Shown here in pieces: positions 10,288 through 19,639 of a stretch of 64,000 nucleotides of DNA. A program made the translations under genes and the position numbers. The DNA is taken from contig NZ_CP067101.1 in the NCBI RefSeq assembly GCF_016616425.1, positions 3,658,001 to 3,722,000 on the forward strand, read 5' to 3'. Origin of the DNA: Bradyrhizobium diazoefficiens. Its GTDB lineage: Bacteria; Pseudomonadota; Alphaproteobacteria; Rhizobiales; Xanthobacteraceae. The notes below the pieces were generated by a model. That model had not been told where the DNA came from, ran no database searches, and worked only from the letters and a program-made list of their open reading frames with translations. Within the stretch, counting starts at the first letter, position 1. Each line of letters starts with the position of its first letter.

Positions 10288-10648
10288 GGCGAGATCGACT
10301 ACCCCGCGACAAGCACGCCGCTGCTACAGTTGCATGCTGATCGAAGGCCGTTGCGGCGCGCGCCCTGGCACAGCTGTCTGCGTGATCTGGAGACGCGACA
10401 AAGCTGTTCATACTTCCGACCGCGGACGTCGCAAGTACGTCCCGAAAGGACATTCCGCAGGGGTACGCTAGCGGACCTTCGGACCGCCTTCCCTCCGTAA
10501 TAGGACAAGAATGCTGACAGCCTTAGTGTCAATGGCGTGGCGGCGAGCCGCGGCGCTAAACTCCTTCCATCATACATACCCGGTGGACGAAGCAGTTCAC
10601 TCATCTGGACACGCCTCATCCAACTGGGAAGCCCAGGAGGAGCCCAGC
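10288..10648. other. 361-bp intergenic region upstream of the second ABC importer
   Basis: No credible coding sequence or RNA gene seen. It should contain the promoter of the 10649-14961 operon. A ribosome binding site (AGGAGG near 10635) is the only signal I can name. Confidence 0.5.
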
Positions 10649-11995
10649 ATGAGTGCGATTGAGTCTTCCCGCGTTTCGAGACGACGCTTCCTGAAGCAGA
10701 CCGGCCTCACGCTGGCCGCGGCCGGTGCGGCGCCCGTGATCTCGGCGCCATTCGTCTCCACTGCGATGGCCGACACCAAGACGTTGACCATTGTGCAGTG
10801 GAGCCACTTCGTTCCCGCCTATGACAAATGGTTCGACAAGTTTGCGAAGGACTGGGGCGACAAGAACAAGATCTCCGTGACCGTCGATCATATTCCAGTC
10901 CAGGACGTGGCGGCTCGGGCGGCCGCCGAAGCTTCGGCCGGATCGGGGCATGACCTGTTCGGTTGGAACGGTGCGGGCGGTGCGCATCTCTACCGGAAGT
11001 TCCTCGTGGACGTCACGAGCCTCGTCGAGTCAGTTGAGAAGAAATACGGCAAGATCAGCGGGATCGGCAGGCAGATCGGGTACAATCAAGACGACAAGAC
11101 CTGGTCGGCCTTTCCCGATTTCTACATCAACTTCCCCGTGATGTATCGCAAGAGCCTGTGGGATGAGATCGGCATGAAACCGGAGACGTGGGACGACGTC
11201 AGGGTCGGCGGAGCCAAGTTGAAGAAGAAAGGCAATCCGGTTGGCATTTCGCTCGCGCACAGCAACGATCCGAATACCACGTGGCGCGGCCTGTTGTGGA
11301 GCTACGGTGGGGCCGTTCAGGACGAGCAAGGCAAGCACGTCATGCTCGACAGCAAGGAAACGGTTGAAGCGGTGAAATTCGTAACCGCACTCTACAAGGA
11401 AGCGATGACAGGCGATGTCCTGTCGTGGAACGACTCGAGCAACAATCAGTACATCGATTCCGGCGTCTCCTCGCTGATCATCAATCCGATTTCGGCCTAT
11501 CGCACCGCACAGCAACTCAACAAGAAGATCGCCGACGACATCTTCGTGATGAAGCCGCCGAAGGGACCAAAGCGGCAATTGATGGGCGGAGCATCGGAGT
11601 TCTACGGTGTGTGGAAATTCGCGAAGAACAAGGAGGCCGCGATCGAGTTTCTGAAATACTACGCCGATAACTGGGAAGAAGCCTTCAAGGCAAGCTCGGG
11701 CTACAACATGCCGATCTTCGCCAACATCGTGCCCAAGCCGATGCCGCTGTTATCGAACGATCCGACGTCGACGCCGCACGACAAGCTGGCGGTCCTGCAG
11801 ACCTCCGACGAATGGTCGGCTGTCCCTGGGTATCCGGGGCCCGCTTGGCCGGCGACGGACGAGATCTACAATGACTTCGTCATATGCGACATGATGACGA
11901 AGGCGGCCACAGGCGCGGTTTCTGCGGAAGAGGCGGTCAAATGGGCCTCGCAACAATGCGAATCGATCCTCGACAAGTGGCTGCATAGAACTTAG
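10649..11995 (+). CDS. Tat-dependent extracellular sugar-type ABC binding protein
   Basis: Periplasmic receptor, family 1 extracellular solute-binding protein, 448 aa. The start is the ATG at 10649, 9 bp after AGGAGG. A clear twin-arginine signal (SRRRFLKQTG) and a hydrophobic stretch ending STAMA suggest Tat export of a folded protein. Family traits are SGHDLFGWNGAG near 95, a GGASEFYGVWKFAKNKEAA segment and a long C-terminal lobe. It opens a four-gene set with ATPase and two permeases. The substrate cannot be named; the closest pattern is sugar or polyol importers of the MalE/UgpB group. Confidence 0.88.
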   Translation: MSAIESSRVSRRRFLKQTGLTLAAAGAAPVISAPFVSTAMADTKTLTIVQWSHFVPAYDKWFDKFAKDWGDKNKISVTVDHIPVQDVAARAAAEASAGSGHDLFGWNGAGGAHLYRKFLVDVTSLVESVEKKYGKISGIGRQIGYNQDDKTWSAFPDFYINFPVMYRKSLWDEIGMKPETWDDVRVGGAKLKKKGNPVGISLAHSNDPNTTWRGLLWSYGGAVQDEQGKHVMLDSKETVEAVKFVTALYKEAMTGDVLSWNDSSNNQYIDSGVSSLIINPISAYRTAQQLNKKIADDIFVMKPPKGPKRQLMGGASEFYGVWKFAKNKEAAIEFLKYYADNWEEAFKASSGYNMPIFANIVPKPMPLLSNDPTSTPHDKLAVLQTSDEWSAVPGYPGPAWPATDEIYNDFVICDMMTKAATGAVSAEEAVKWASQQCESILDKWLHRT

Positions 11996-12106
11996 CCGCG
12001 GCTGGCCTGCTGCATGTTTCATTGCGGCGTCGAGCCATTTCGGCCGTGATCCGGCCGGCATGTAGGGCTCGGCCCCCCAAATGGTCGAGCGCTACCGAAG
12101 GGCGTC

Positions 12107-12139
12107 GAGGAGAAGGGTAGAGGAGAAGGGTAGAGGAGG
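12107..12139 (+). repeat. 13-bp tandem repeat over the ribosome binding site of the ATPase gene
   Basis: The unit GAGGAGAAGGGTA occurs twice in direct succession (12107-12119, 12120-12132) and a third time in part (GAGGAGG, 12133-12139), ending 4 bp before the ATG at 12144. Each unit contains a Shine-Dalgarno-like GAGGAG, so the copies present several potential ribosome binding sites. Confidence 0.85.
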
Positions 12140-12143
12140 AACA

Positions 12144-13169
12144 ATGGCCGCTGTTCTGACCAGAAATATCGTTAAGAAATTCGGCGAAGTACCGGCCGTT
12201 GATGGCATTACGCTCTCGGTGCCTGACGGCGAGTTCATGGTGCTGCTCGGGCCATCGGGGTGTGGCAAGACGACGTTCCTGCGGATCATCTGCGGACTTG
12301 AGCAGCAGACCAGCGGGGACCTTCTGATCGGCGACCATCTCGTCAACGAGTATCCGCCGCGTGCGCGCGGCGTGGCCATGATGTTTCAGAGCTATGGCCT
12401 CTACCCGCACTATTCCGTGCGGAAGAACATCGCGTTCCCATTGAGGACGCAGCGAATGCCGACGGCGGAAATCGAGAGGAAGGTGACGTGGGCGTCGGAG
12501 TTGCTCGGGATTTCACGCCTGCTCGACCGGCGTCCACGCCAACTCTCCGGCGGTGAGCGCCAGCGCGTTGCGCTCGCGCGTGCGCTTGTCCGGGAGCCGA
12601 CGGCGCTATTGCTTGACGAACCGCTCTCGAACCTCGACGCCAAATTGCGCGCTTCGGCGCGCCAGGACATCAAGCAGTTCCAGCAGCGCGTCGGAGTCAC
12701 CACGATCTACGTGACCCACGACCAGGTGGAGGCAATGGGAATGGGGGATCGCATTGCGGTCATTGATCACGGGCGCATTCGGCAGGTCGGGACGCCGGCG
12801 GCGATCTACGAGGATCCCGCGGATCTCTTCGTTGCGACATTCGTCGGTGCGCCGCCCATGAATCTGGTCAAGCGGAATGGTGGCCATCTCGGGTTTCGCC
12901 CGGAGAATTTTCTGCCACGGGACATGATCGAGGAGCAGGACGTCGCCGAATTCTCGTTCCGCGTCGAGCGCTCGGAATATCTGGGATCGGAGCGCATCGT
13001 CTACGGGACGATCGACGGCGTCGAGGCTAGCCAGACGATCACCGCGAAGCTTCCGCCGGCACACGTTGCCGAGAGCAGCATTCGGCCAGGAGAATGGCAT
13101 GCATTCGCGGTCCGCAAGAGCGCGCTGCGCTACTTCGACGGGAACGGCCGGCGATCCAGTCGCAGTTAG
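12144..13169 (+). CDS. ABC transporter ATP-binding protein, MalK/UgpC type
   Basis: Energises the importer encoded around it; 341 aa. Walker A is GPSGCGKTT near residue 38, the Q-loop MMFQSYGLYPH near 84, the signature LSGGERQRVALARAL near 135, Walker B LLLDEPLSNLDA near 157 and the switch VTHDQ near 195. A C-terminal TOBE-type domain (~240-341, with FVGAPPMN and HLGFRPEN) marks the MalK/UgpC group. Start chosen at the ATG 4 bp after the repeated purine-rich leader. The intergenic gap to the binding-protein gene is 148 bp, longer than usual, so a separate translation or transcription signal is possible. Confidence 0.93.
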   Translation: MAAVLTRNIVKKFGEVPAVDGITLSVPDGEFMVLLGPSGCGKTTFLRIICGLEQQTSGDLLIGDHLVNEYPPRARGVAMMFQSYGLYPHYSVRKNIAFPLRTQRMPTAEIERKVTWASELLGISRLLDRRPRQLSGGERQRVALARALVREPTALLLDEPLSNLDAKLRASARQDIKQFQQRVGVTTIYVTHDQVEAMGMGDRIAVIDHGRIRQVGTPAAIYEDPADLFVATFVGAPPMNLVKRNGGHLGFRPENFLPRDMIEEQDVAEFSFRVERSEYLGSERIVYGTIDGVEASQTITAKLPPAHVAESSIRPGEWHAFAVRKSALRYFDGNGRRSSRS

Positions 13170-13184
13170 CATGAGGTTACGTTG

Positions 13185-14114
13185 ATGGCCACAGTTGCCG
13201 AACCGATCGTCAAGCCCGCCTCGCGCTATCGCTTCATTTTCGATCGCCGTGATCTACTCGGCTCGCTCCTCGTGGCGCCTGCGATACTCTACGTCCTGTT
13301 GCTGGTGGGCGTGCCCTTCCTCCTCGCGGTTTATTATTCGGTCAGCGCCTACACGATCTACGATCAGTCGTGGCGTTTCGTTGGCCTCGCCAACTTTGCA
13401 CAGGTGGTTCGCAATCCCGTGTTTCTTGAAACCTTGGGGAATACGTTTCTCTTTACGTTCGGATCGCAGTTTCTGGGACTGATCCTCGGCAAGTTCGGCG
13501 CATTCCTGTTGTTGCGTCCATTCCCCGGGCGTGGATTGGTGCGAGCGCTCATCGTATTGCCGTGGGTGGTGCCGATCGCGCTGGCGACCGTCGCCTGGCA
13601 ATGGATGTTCGACTCTCTCTACAGCGTCATCAACTGGACCATGATCGCGCTCGGCATCATAAGTCGGTCGGAGGCGCCGAATTGGCTCGGCAATCCGCAC
13701 CTCGCGATGGTGTGCGTCATCGTCGTCAACGCCTGGCGTTTCTTTCCGTTTGCGATCGTCATCTTCCTGGCCGGTATCACCGCCATCCCGCAGGACGTGA
13801 TCGATGCGGCCACGGTCGACGGCGCCGGCTTTTGGCGGCGCAACTACCAGATCATCCTGCCGATGATCCTGCCGATCATGACGATCGGTCTCATCTTCGG
13901 TGTTGTCTTTACGTTCACGGATCTCTCTGTCGTCTTTCTCCTGACCAACGGCGGCCCCGTGAATGCGACTTCGGTGCTCGGTTTCGAGGGGTTCCAGGTA
14001 GGAATCGTTTCAGGCGACGTGTCGCATGGTGCGGCAATTTCCTTGTTCATGCTGCCGGTGCTGTTTTTCGTCGTCATCGGCATGTTGCGGTTCATTCGCA
14101 GGCGGGAGATCTGA
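13185..14114 (+). CDS. Sugar ABC transporter permease, MalF type
   Basis: Inner-membrane permease, 309 aa from ATG 13185; a TTG one codon earlier is the alternative. Six hydrophobic segments are visible, beginning LGSLLVAPAILYVLLLVGVP. The EAA loop reads DVIDAATVDGAGFWRRNYQI near 205. It starts 15 bp after the ATPase stop and its stop is 1 bp from the next ATG, so the three genes are almost surely one operon. Confidence 0.92.
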   Translation: MATVAEPIVKPASRYRFIFDRRDLLGSLLVAPAILYVLLLVGVPFLLAVYYSVSAYTIYDQSWRFVGLANFAQVVRNPVFLETLGNTFLFTFGSQFLGLILGKFGAFLLLRPFPGRGLVRALIVLPWVVPIALATVAWQWMFDSLYSVINWTMIALGIISRSEAPNWLGNPHLAMVCVIVVNAWRFFPFAIVIFLAGITAIPQDVIDAATVDGAGFWRRNYQIILPMILPIMTIGLIFGVVFTFTDLSVVFLLTNGGPVNATSVLGFEGFQVGIVSGDVSHGAAISLFMLPVLFFVVIGMLRFIRRREI

Positions 14115-14115
14115 C

Positions 14116-14961
14116 ATGCTGAACGCGCTCGGAAAAGCTGGCCGTGAAGGCGCATTTTTCGGTGCCGTCGCGCTTTTCGTCATTCTTGCGGCGTTTCCGT
14201 TCTACTGGATGCTCATCACGTCGCTGAAGTCGAACAGCGACCTCTACAACGTCACAAACATTCCATTCTGGTTCAACGAGCCGCCAACCTTCGAGCATTT
14301 TCGCTACCTGTTCGACGAGACGTTGTTTGCGCGCTGGTTGCTGAACTCGCTCGTGATTGGCGCCTGCGTCGTCGCGATCACACTCGTAACGGCTGTGCCG
14401 GCCGGGTACAGTCTCGCGCGGCTGACCGGGCGCAGCGGGGAGGCCCTCGGAATCGGTATCTTCCTGACGTATCTCGTGCCGCCGACCCTGCTGTTTCTTC
14501 CGCTGTCGAGGATCGTGGCCGAGCTGGGGCTCCAGAACTCGATGTGGTCGCTCGTGCTGGTCTATCCGACCTTCACCATTCCTTTTTGCTCTTGGCTCCT
14601 GATGGGATTCTTCAAGACCATTCCGGTCGAGATCGAGGAAGCCGCGATCGTGGATGGCTGCAGTCCGTTTGGGGCCTTCATCAAGATGGTGATTCCGCTG
14701 TCCTTGCCCGCCATTCTTACCGTCGTGATCTTCACATTCACGCTGACCCTGCAGGAGTTCGTCTATGCGCTCACCTTCATCTCATCATCCGACCAGAAGC
14801 CGATCACGCTCGGGGTTGCGACCGATCTCATCCGGGGCGACATCTTCTTCTGGGGCGAGATCATGGCCGGCGCGTTGATTGCCAGCATCCCGGTGGCGAT
14901 CGCCTACAATCTGTTCCTGGACCGCTTCATCGCCGGCATTACGGGGGGCGCCGTCAAGTAG
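14116..14961 (+). CDS. Sugar ABC transporter permease, MalG type
   Basis: Inner-membrane permease, 281 aa. Six hydrophobic segments are seen; the EAA loop is EIEEAAIVDGCSPFGAFIKM near 175. It partners the MalF-type permease immediately upstream. Last gene of the importer operon. Start at ATG 14116 because an upstream extension would overlap the previous gene. Confidence 0.92.
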   Translation: MLNALGKAGREGAFFGAVALFVILAAFPFYWMLITSLKSNSDLYNVTNIPFWFNEPPTFEHFRYLFDETLFARWLLNSLVIGACVVAITLVTAVPAGYSLARLTGRSGEALGIGIFLTYLVPPTLLFLPLSRIVAELGLQNSMWSLVLVYPTFTIPFCSWLLMGFFKTIPVEIEEAAIVDGCSPFGAFIKMVIPLSLPAILTVVIFTFTLTLQEFVYALTFISSSDQKPITLGVATDLIRGDIFFWGEIMAGALIASIPVAIAYNLFLDRFIAGITGGAVK

Positions 14962-15008
14962 CCGCTCGATGTCGATGCTCGCGACCGATCAGATGCCCGC
15001 AAGGCTCG

Positions 15009-15560
15009 CTAGCCGCGTCGCCAGGGCGTGACAGTGACATCGTGGGCCGCATCGAGCAGGTAGGACGTGCCCGGCTTCATTCCGTGCGACGTCAGCACTT
15101 CGTGCGGCGTCCGCGCCGGCACGCCGACGAAACAGCCTTCGCCGCCGGGCAGGCGCACATGCGGAGCTTCCGAGAGCCAGAACGTATCGTAGCGGTCCAT
15201 GAACATGTCGAACACGAGAGGGCCGCCGATGATGGCGACCATGCCGGAGGCGACATCCGCAAAGGCGCAGGCCTCCTCGAAGCTCGCATGTTCCGGATTC
15301 CACAGCGTCGCGTTCGGCATCTCCGGATCGACGGTGAGCGCCTTGATCCTGCGGGTCAGGATCAGTCGCTTGCGCTTCGCCGAGTTCGACTGCTGCTCAT
15401 GCGAGTGCCGGCCGTGCACGATCAGCGCGGCACGATCGAGCGCTTGCTCGAAGAACAGCTTGTCGCCCTCGAACTTCAGGCTGTCCGGCATGACATGACC
15501 GGCGTCGGCGAGCATGCCGTCCGCCGAGACGATGACGTAGCCCTCGATACGGAAAGACAA
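15009..15560 (-). CDS. Dihydrofolate reductase/RibD C-terminal domain family protein
   Basis: 183 aa, starting with TTG at 15560. The fold is suggested by the N-terminal GYVIVSADGMLADA, in which SADG matches the S(I/V)DG motif of the RibD C-terminal and DHFR-like family, and by MVAIIGGPLVFDMFMDRYD near 110, the NADPH-binding GG segment. Its partner reductases act on pteridines or flavin precursors; the true substrate here is unknown. It lies only 7 bp after the polysaccharide deacetylase stop and may be co-transcribed with it. Confidence 0.75.
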   Translation of the reverse strand: MSFRIEGYVIVSADGMLADAGHVMPDSLKFEGDKLFFEQALDRAALIVHGRHSHEQQSNSAKRKRLILTRRIKALTVDPEMPNATLWNPEHASFEEACAFADVASGMVAIIGGPLVFDMFMDRYDTFWLSEAPHVRLPGGEGCFVGVPARTPHEVLTSHGMKPGTSYLLDAAHDVTVTPWRRG

Positions 15561-15567
15561 CGGCCGG

Positions 15568-16593
15568 CTATTCGGAAACGGTCGTCACCACGGAATTGAC
15601 CGGGCGCTGACTCACCGTCGGCAGCTTGACGTCCTTGAGCAGCTCCTGGTCGTATTCGGGCAGCGTCGATGCCGGGAATTTGGCGCGCATCGCCACCACC
15701 TTGTAGCCGCCGGCCTTCATACGCTTGAGCAGCTCGGGCAGTGCCTCCGCAGTGTGCTTCTGGAAGTCGTGCATCAGGATGATGCCCTTGCCCTTGGCCT
15801 CGAGCTTCTTCATCACGGTCTCGATCACCTTCTCGGGCTTGGAGGCCTTGAAGTCGAAGGAGTCGATGTCGCAGGAGAAGATCGCTATGTTGCGGTTGCC
15901 GAGATAGGTGACCATCTCCGGCGGATGCTGCAGCGCCGGGAAGCGGAAGAACGGCGCGGGCGAGATGCCGCCGAGCGCCCACTTCACCGCGGACAGGCCC
16001 TTCTCGATCTCTTCCTTGCGCTGCGCTTCGTTAAGCTTCTTGTTGTTGAGATTGGCGTGCGACCAGGTGTGGCTGCCCACGGTGTGGCCCGCCGCGTAGA
16101 CCTGCTTCAGGAGCTCCGGCTCGTAGGTCGCGTGCTTGCCGATGGAGAAGAAGATGCCGGTGGTGCATTCATCGGCGAGCGCCTTCAGCACCGCGGGCGT
16201 ATTGCGCGGCCAGGGGCCATCGTCGAAAGTCAGCACGACCTCGTGGTCGCGCAGGAAGTCGAGCTCCTTGAAATGCTCGAAGCCGAAGCCGGGACCGCCC
16301 GTGGTGTCGATCTCGACGGTACGGGCGACACCGAGTGCGCCCGGCGTGTTGCAGGCTGCGCGTGCTGGCTGCGGAGGCTGCTGCGGCGGGGGCGGATTGA
16401 CGAAGCCCGCCGGCGCGGCGGCCGTAACGGGGGCGGCTGCCGGAGCCGAAACGGTCGCCGACGCGCCTAGCCTCGCCGCCGGTGCGGCTTGCGTCGCGGC
16501 GGTCGGCTTCGCCGCCGGGGTCTGCGACCATGCCGCTCCTGTCATCGCCAGAGAGATCGCGCTTGCCAAAATCAGTCCTGCTGCCACGCGCAT
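15568..16593 (-). CDS. Secreted polysaccharide deacetylase (NodB homology, CE4)
   Basis: 341 aa from ATG 16593 (MRVAAGLILASAISLAM), which gives a clean signal peptide ending AWSQ; upstream in-frame ATG codons would bury it. An Ala/Pro-rich linker of about 90 residues precedes the NodB domain. Metal and catalytic motifs are present: LTFDDGPWPRNTP, GSHTWSHANL (the HxxxH zinc ligands), FFRFPALQHP, DIDSFDF and ILMHDFQKHTAEAL. Such enzymes remove N- or O-acetyl groups from peptidoglycan or exopolysaccharide. The neighbours (L,D-transpeptidase, peroxidase) also act in the periplasm. It is not nodB: there are no nod genes nearby. Confidence 0.9.
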   Translation of the reverse strand: MRVAAGLILASAISLAMTGAAWSQTPAAKPTAATQAAPAARLGASATVSAPAAAPVTAAAPAGFVNPPPPQQPPQPARAACNTPGALGVARTVEIDTTGGPGFGFEHFKELDFLRDHEVVLTFDDGPWPRNTPAVLKALADECTTGIFFSIGKHATYEPELLKQVYAAGHTVGSHTWSHANLNNKKLNEAQRKEEIEKGLSAVKWALGGISPAPFFRFPALQHPPEMVTYLGNRNIAIFSCDIDSFDFKASKPEKVIETVMKKLEAKGKGIILMHDFQKHTAEALPELLKRMKAGGYKVVAMRAKFPASTLPEYDQELLKDVKLPTVSQRPVNSVVTTVSE

Positions 16594-16758
16594 GGTGTTG
16601 TCCTCGAGATTGATCCCGTTGTTCCGCCGCGGCTTTTCGGCCGCCGGCAAAACCCATCCTGCCCCAAACGATCCTAGCCTAGATGGTGGGCCATCGCCAT
16701 TGCAACGGCTGTTTGGCATCCCGCCGCAATTGTGCCCAACCGGATGGGCGCGCCGGCG

Positions 16759-17328
16759 TCAACTGTCGGCCAGCGCCCTGGCAATGGCCGTCTTGATCCG
16801 CGTGTCGGCCGGTTCGACCGCCGACGGAAACACGTCGGCGATATAGCCGTCGCGGCCGATCAGGTATTTGTGGAAGTTCCAGCGCGGAACTTCCCTCGGT
16901 CGCGCCTCGGCGGCCCATTTGTAAAATGGATGCGCCTTTGCTCCGACTACGACGGCCTTGGCCGCGATCGGGAAGGTAACACCATATTGGTGGTGCGCGG
17001 TCTCCGCGATCTCGGTGGTGCCGCCCGGTTCCTGGCCGCCGAAATCGTTGGAAGGCACGCCGATCACCGCGAGCCCGCGGGCGCGAAACTCGTTCCAGAT
17101 CTCCTGCAGGCCGGCATATTGCGGCGTGTAGCCACAGAGCGATGCGGTGTTGACCACCAGCAGCGGTTTGCCGGTGAATGCGGCAAGGCGGATGTCGTCG
17201 CCGGACAAAGCAGGAAAGGAGAAGGCATAGGCCGAGATCCGGCTCATGCCGCCATCGGCGAAAGCACGCGTTGCCGGCACCAGCGTGCCGGCCAGCGCCA
17301 CGGTAAGCATTGTCCTGCGGTTCATCAT
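16759..17328 (-). CDS. Exported glutathione peroxidase family protein
   Basis: Reduces peroxides using thiols (glutathione or thioredoxin). 189 aa with an N-terminal export signal (NRRTMLTVALAGTLVPATRAFA). The family tetrad is visible: peroxidatic Cys in NTASLCGYTPQYAGLQ, Gln in FGGQEPG, Trp and Asn in RWNFHKYLIG. The RR pair in front of the hydrophobic stretch leaves Tat export possible. Either of two adjacent ATGs (17328, 17325) may be used. It is separated by 91 bp from the L,D-transpeptidase gene upstream. Confidence 0.9.
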   Translation of the reverse strand: MMNRRTMLTVALAGTLVPATRAFADGGMSRISAYAFSFPALSGDDIRLAAFTGKPLLVVNTASLCGYTPQYAGLQEIWNEFRARGLAVIGVPSNDFGGQEPGGTTEIAETAHHQYGVTFPIAAKAVVVGAKAHPFYKWAAEARPREVPRWNFHKYLIGRDGYIADVFPSAVEPADTRIKTAIARALADS

Positions 17329-17419
17329 GACGGCATCCCCCGAAATGACCCGGGACGCATGTTACTCCGCCACTGCCATCAGCCTCGTCAACACCGCGTT
17401 ATCTGGCCGGTGCGGCGCT

Positions 17420-18847
17420 TTAGTACAGGCGGACGATGAAGTCGGTGCCTTCGCCGGTCTCGCCCTGGTTGATGCCCTGGTCGGAGATGATGATGGAGCT
17501 GCCCGACGTCAGCATCTCGTTGATCTTCGCCATCGCGTCGGCGGGGATCGAGATACGGTCGAGGGCTTCGGCCGGGTTGTCTGGTGTGGCCGCAGGCTTG
17601 GCAGTAACGGACTTGGCGGCGACGGGGATCGCGGCAGCACCATGGTGGCGCGTGAGGCGGCCAGCGTCCTCGTGGGCCGCGGAACGGGCGGAGACGGGCA
17701 GCGATACCACCGACCAACGCAGCGAATTGGAATCGGTCTTGTCGAGTTCGGCGGTGAAGATATGCGTGCCGAGCGGACGGTCGCTCGTGGCGATCGTAAC
17801 CGGTACCTCGAACAGCGGGGCAAAATTCTGCCGCACGTAGAGCTTGGAATCCTTGCGGCTGATGAAGACGGAGATCTGGCCGGCCCGCTTGGGTGCTTCG
17901 GGCTTTGCGGCCGCCGCCGGATCGGCAACGCGGCTCTCGTCCGTCTTCGCGGCGGGCGAGGCGGCGGACGCAGGTGCCACGGCCGGCGCGGCGGCTTCCT
18001 CGCTGGCTGGCACATTGCCCGTGGTCACATCCGACATCACGGCGTGGCCGATGGAGGCGCGCAGCTCGAGCACGCTGTCGGCGCTGGCAGTCTTGGTTTC
18101 GACGGGCGTGATCTCGGCGGCGCCTTCATCGGCCTTGTCGCCGACATTGGTCTGCGGCTCGAGACTGGCAGCAGGCTGCGGCGGCACGCGCGCGGAGGCG
18201 AGCAAGGGATGGGAGAAGCTTTGGGGCGACATCTGGCCCGGCGCGACGATCACGCGCGCGCCCATCCTGGTCCAATTCCACATCTTCACCGCGAACGCCA
18301 TCGGCATGCGGATGCAGCCATGCGAGGCCGGATAGCCCGGCAATACGCCGGCATGCATGGCGACGCCGGACCAGGTGATCCGCTGCATGTACGGCATCGG
18401 CGCGCCGCTATAGATGTTGGAGTGGTGGAATTTGTGCTTCTGGATGATGCTGAACACGCCCATCGGCGTCGAATGGCCCTTCATGCCTGTCGACACCGGA
18501 GATTCCGCAAACACGCCATTAGTATCGTAGACCGTCATCTTCTGCCGGTTGATCGAGACGACAATGACCAGCGGCCCGTGTGGCTTGGTGCCGGCTTCCT
18601 TCTTGGCGACGATCCCTTTCTTGCCGGCGGCGCTGCGCTTCTGCGGCTTCTGGCGCGGCATCTCGGGATGCCGGCTCTGCCGGGCGTAATAGGGCCCGTC
18701 GGAATAATCCGTCCAATAGTAAAATGCTGCATCTGCCTTACTGGTCCCGCCGATCGCACCCGCCGCCGTCAAAATGGCGACCTGCCAAAGCCGCGCCGGC
18801 CTGACAGAAACACGGGACCCATTTACGCTATTCATTCCTGAATCCAC
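17420..18847 (-). CDS. Exported L,D-transpeptidase (YkuD) with extra C-terminal domain
   Basis: Cross-links peptidoglycan stem peptides (3-3 bonds) or attaches proteins to it. 475 aa, with an N-terminal hydrophobic signal (LWQVAILTAAGAIGGTSKADA). The YkuD domain spans about 90-235: VVSINRQKMTVYD, MHAGVLPGYPASHGCIRM with the catalytic His and Cys, and MGARVIVAPGQ. A low-complexity Ala/Pro/Glu linker follows, then at ~330-385 a second YkuD-like strand set (ISVFISRKDSKLYVRQ, RPLGTHIFTA) that has no SHGC motif. The second unit therefore looks like a degenerate, non-catalytic copy. Two downstream ATGs exist but the first gives the best signal peptide. Confidence 0.9.
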   Translation of the reverse strand: MDSGMNSVNGSRVSVRPARLWQVAILTAAGAIGGTSKADAAFYYWTDYSDGPYYARQSRHPEMPRQKPQKRSAAGKKGIVAKKEAGTKPHGPLVIVVSINRQKMTVYDTNGVFAESPVSTGMKGHSTPMGVFSIIQKHKFHHSNIYSGAPMPYMQRITWSGVAMHAGVLPGYPASHGCIRMPMAFAVKMWNWTRMGARVIVAPGQMSPQSFSHPLLASARVPPQPAASLEPQTNVGDKADEGAAEITPVETKTASADSVLELRASIGHAVMSDVTTGNVPASEEAAAPAVAPASAASPAAKTDESRVADPAAAAKPEAPKRAGQISVFISRKDSKLYVRQNFAPLFEVPVTIATSDRPLGTHIFTAELDKTDSNSLRWSVVSLPVSARSAAHEDAGRLTRHHGAAAIPVAAKSVTAKPAATPDNPAEALDRISIPADAMAKINEMLTSGSSIIISDQGINQGETGEGTDFIVRLY

Positions 18848-19043
18848 GATCCAAATCAGACGTTAGTCTCTCAAAGGGGATACGCGTTCACCAGCAGGGC
18901 GGTTCTGCGATCAGCTACATTTGTCCAAGCCGTAGCAAAAAAGCCTCACGGAGCGGTAAACGGTCGCCGCACTTCGCGACGAATCGTCTTCCTGACCGGT
19001 CACCTCATGCCTACATTGCGGGGACTTGTTATCGGAGAACTTC

Positions 19044-19592
19044 ATGTCATCTCGTTTCCCCGGTCTTTGCGGCATCCGCCTGAAAGGCCTCGCGTTATTC
19101 CTCCTGGTTCTGGCTGCGCCGGTGGCCTCCGCCTCGGCTGCCGACGAACCGGATCTGATCTTCCGCCGCTCCACGGTGTTCAAATGGATGAGCCCGAACG
19201 ACAAGCTCGCAACCTATGGTCTCGACGATCCCGAGATTGAGGGCGTCGCCTGTCACTTCACTGTGCCTGAGAAGGGCGGCTTCAAGGGCTGGCTGGGCCT
19301 TGCCGAGGAAGTCTCGGACATCTCGCTCGCCTGCCGCCAGATCGGCCCGATCAAGTTCAAGACCAAGATGGAGCAGGGCGATGACATGTTCCGCCGGCGC
19401 CGCTCGCTGTTCTTCAAGAAGATGCAGATCGTGCGCGGCTGTGACGCCAAGCGCAACGTGCTGGTCTACATGGTCTATTCGGACAGGCTGATCGAAGGCT
19501 CACCGAAGAACTCGACCTCGACCGTGCCGATCATGCCGTGGGGATCGGCGGACACAAACATCCAGAAGTGCGGCGAGTTCTTCACTCAGTGA
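19044..19592 (+). CDS. creA: CreA family secreted protein
   Basis: 182 aa from ATG 19044, 7 bp after CGGAG. An N-terminal signal (LKGLALFLLVLAAPVASASA) precedes the CreA core: DLIFRRSTVFKWMSPNDKL, GVACHFTVPEKGG, SDISLACRQIGP and IPMPWG-like VPIMPWG near the end. Three conserved cysteines fit periplasmic disulfides. In E. coli creA lies with creBCD, but no creBCD is present here and its function remains unknown. Confidence 0.9.
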   Translation: MSSRFPGLCGIRLKGLALFLLVLAAPVASASAADEPDLIFRRSTVFKWMSPNDKLATYGLDDPEIEGVACHFTVPEKGGFKGWLGLAEEVSDISLACRQIGPIKFKTKMEQGDDMFRRRRSLFFKKMQIVRGCDAKRNVLVYMVYSDRLIEGSPKNSTSTVPIMPWGSADTNIQKCGEFFTQ

Positions 19593-19639
19593 ACCCGGTG
19601 AGGCGGGACCATCACGGCGGCGGGGCGCGACGCGTTTTG

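Noticed and set aside
15568-16593. Possibility that the polysaccharide deacetylase is nodB
   Set aside because: It is exported, longer than NodB, and no nodA, nodC or nod box is present nearby.
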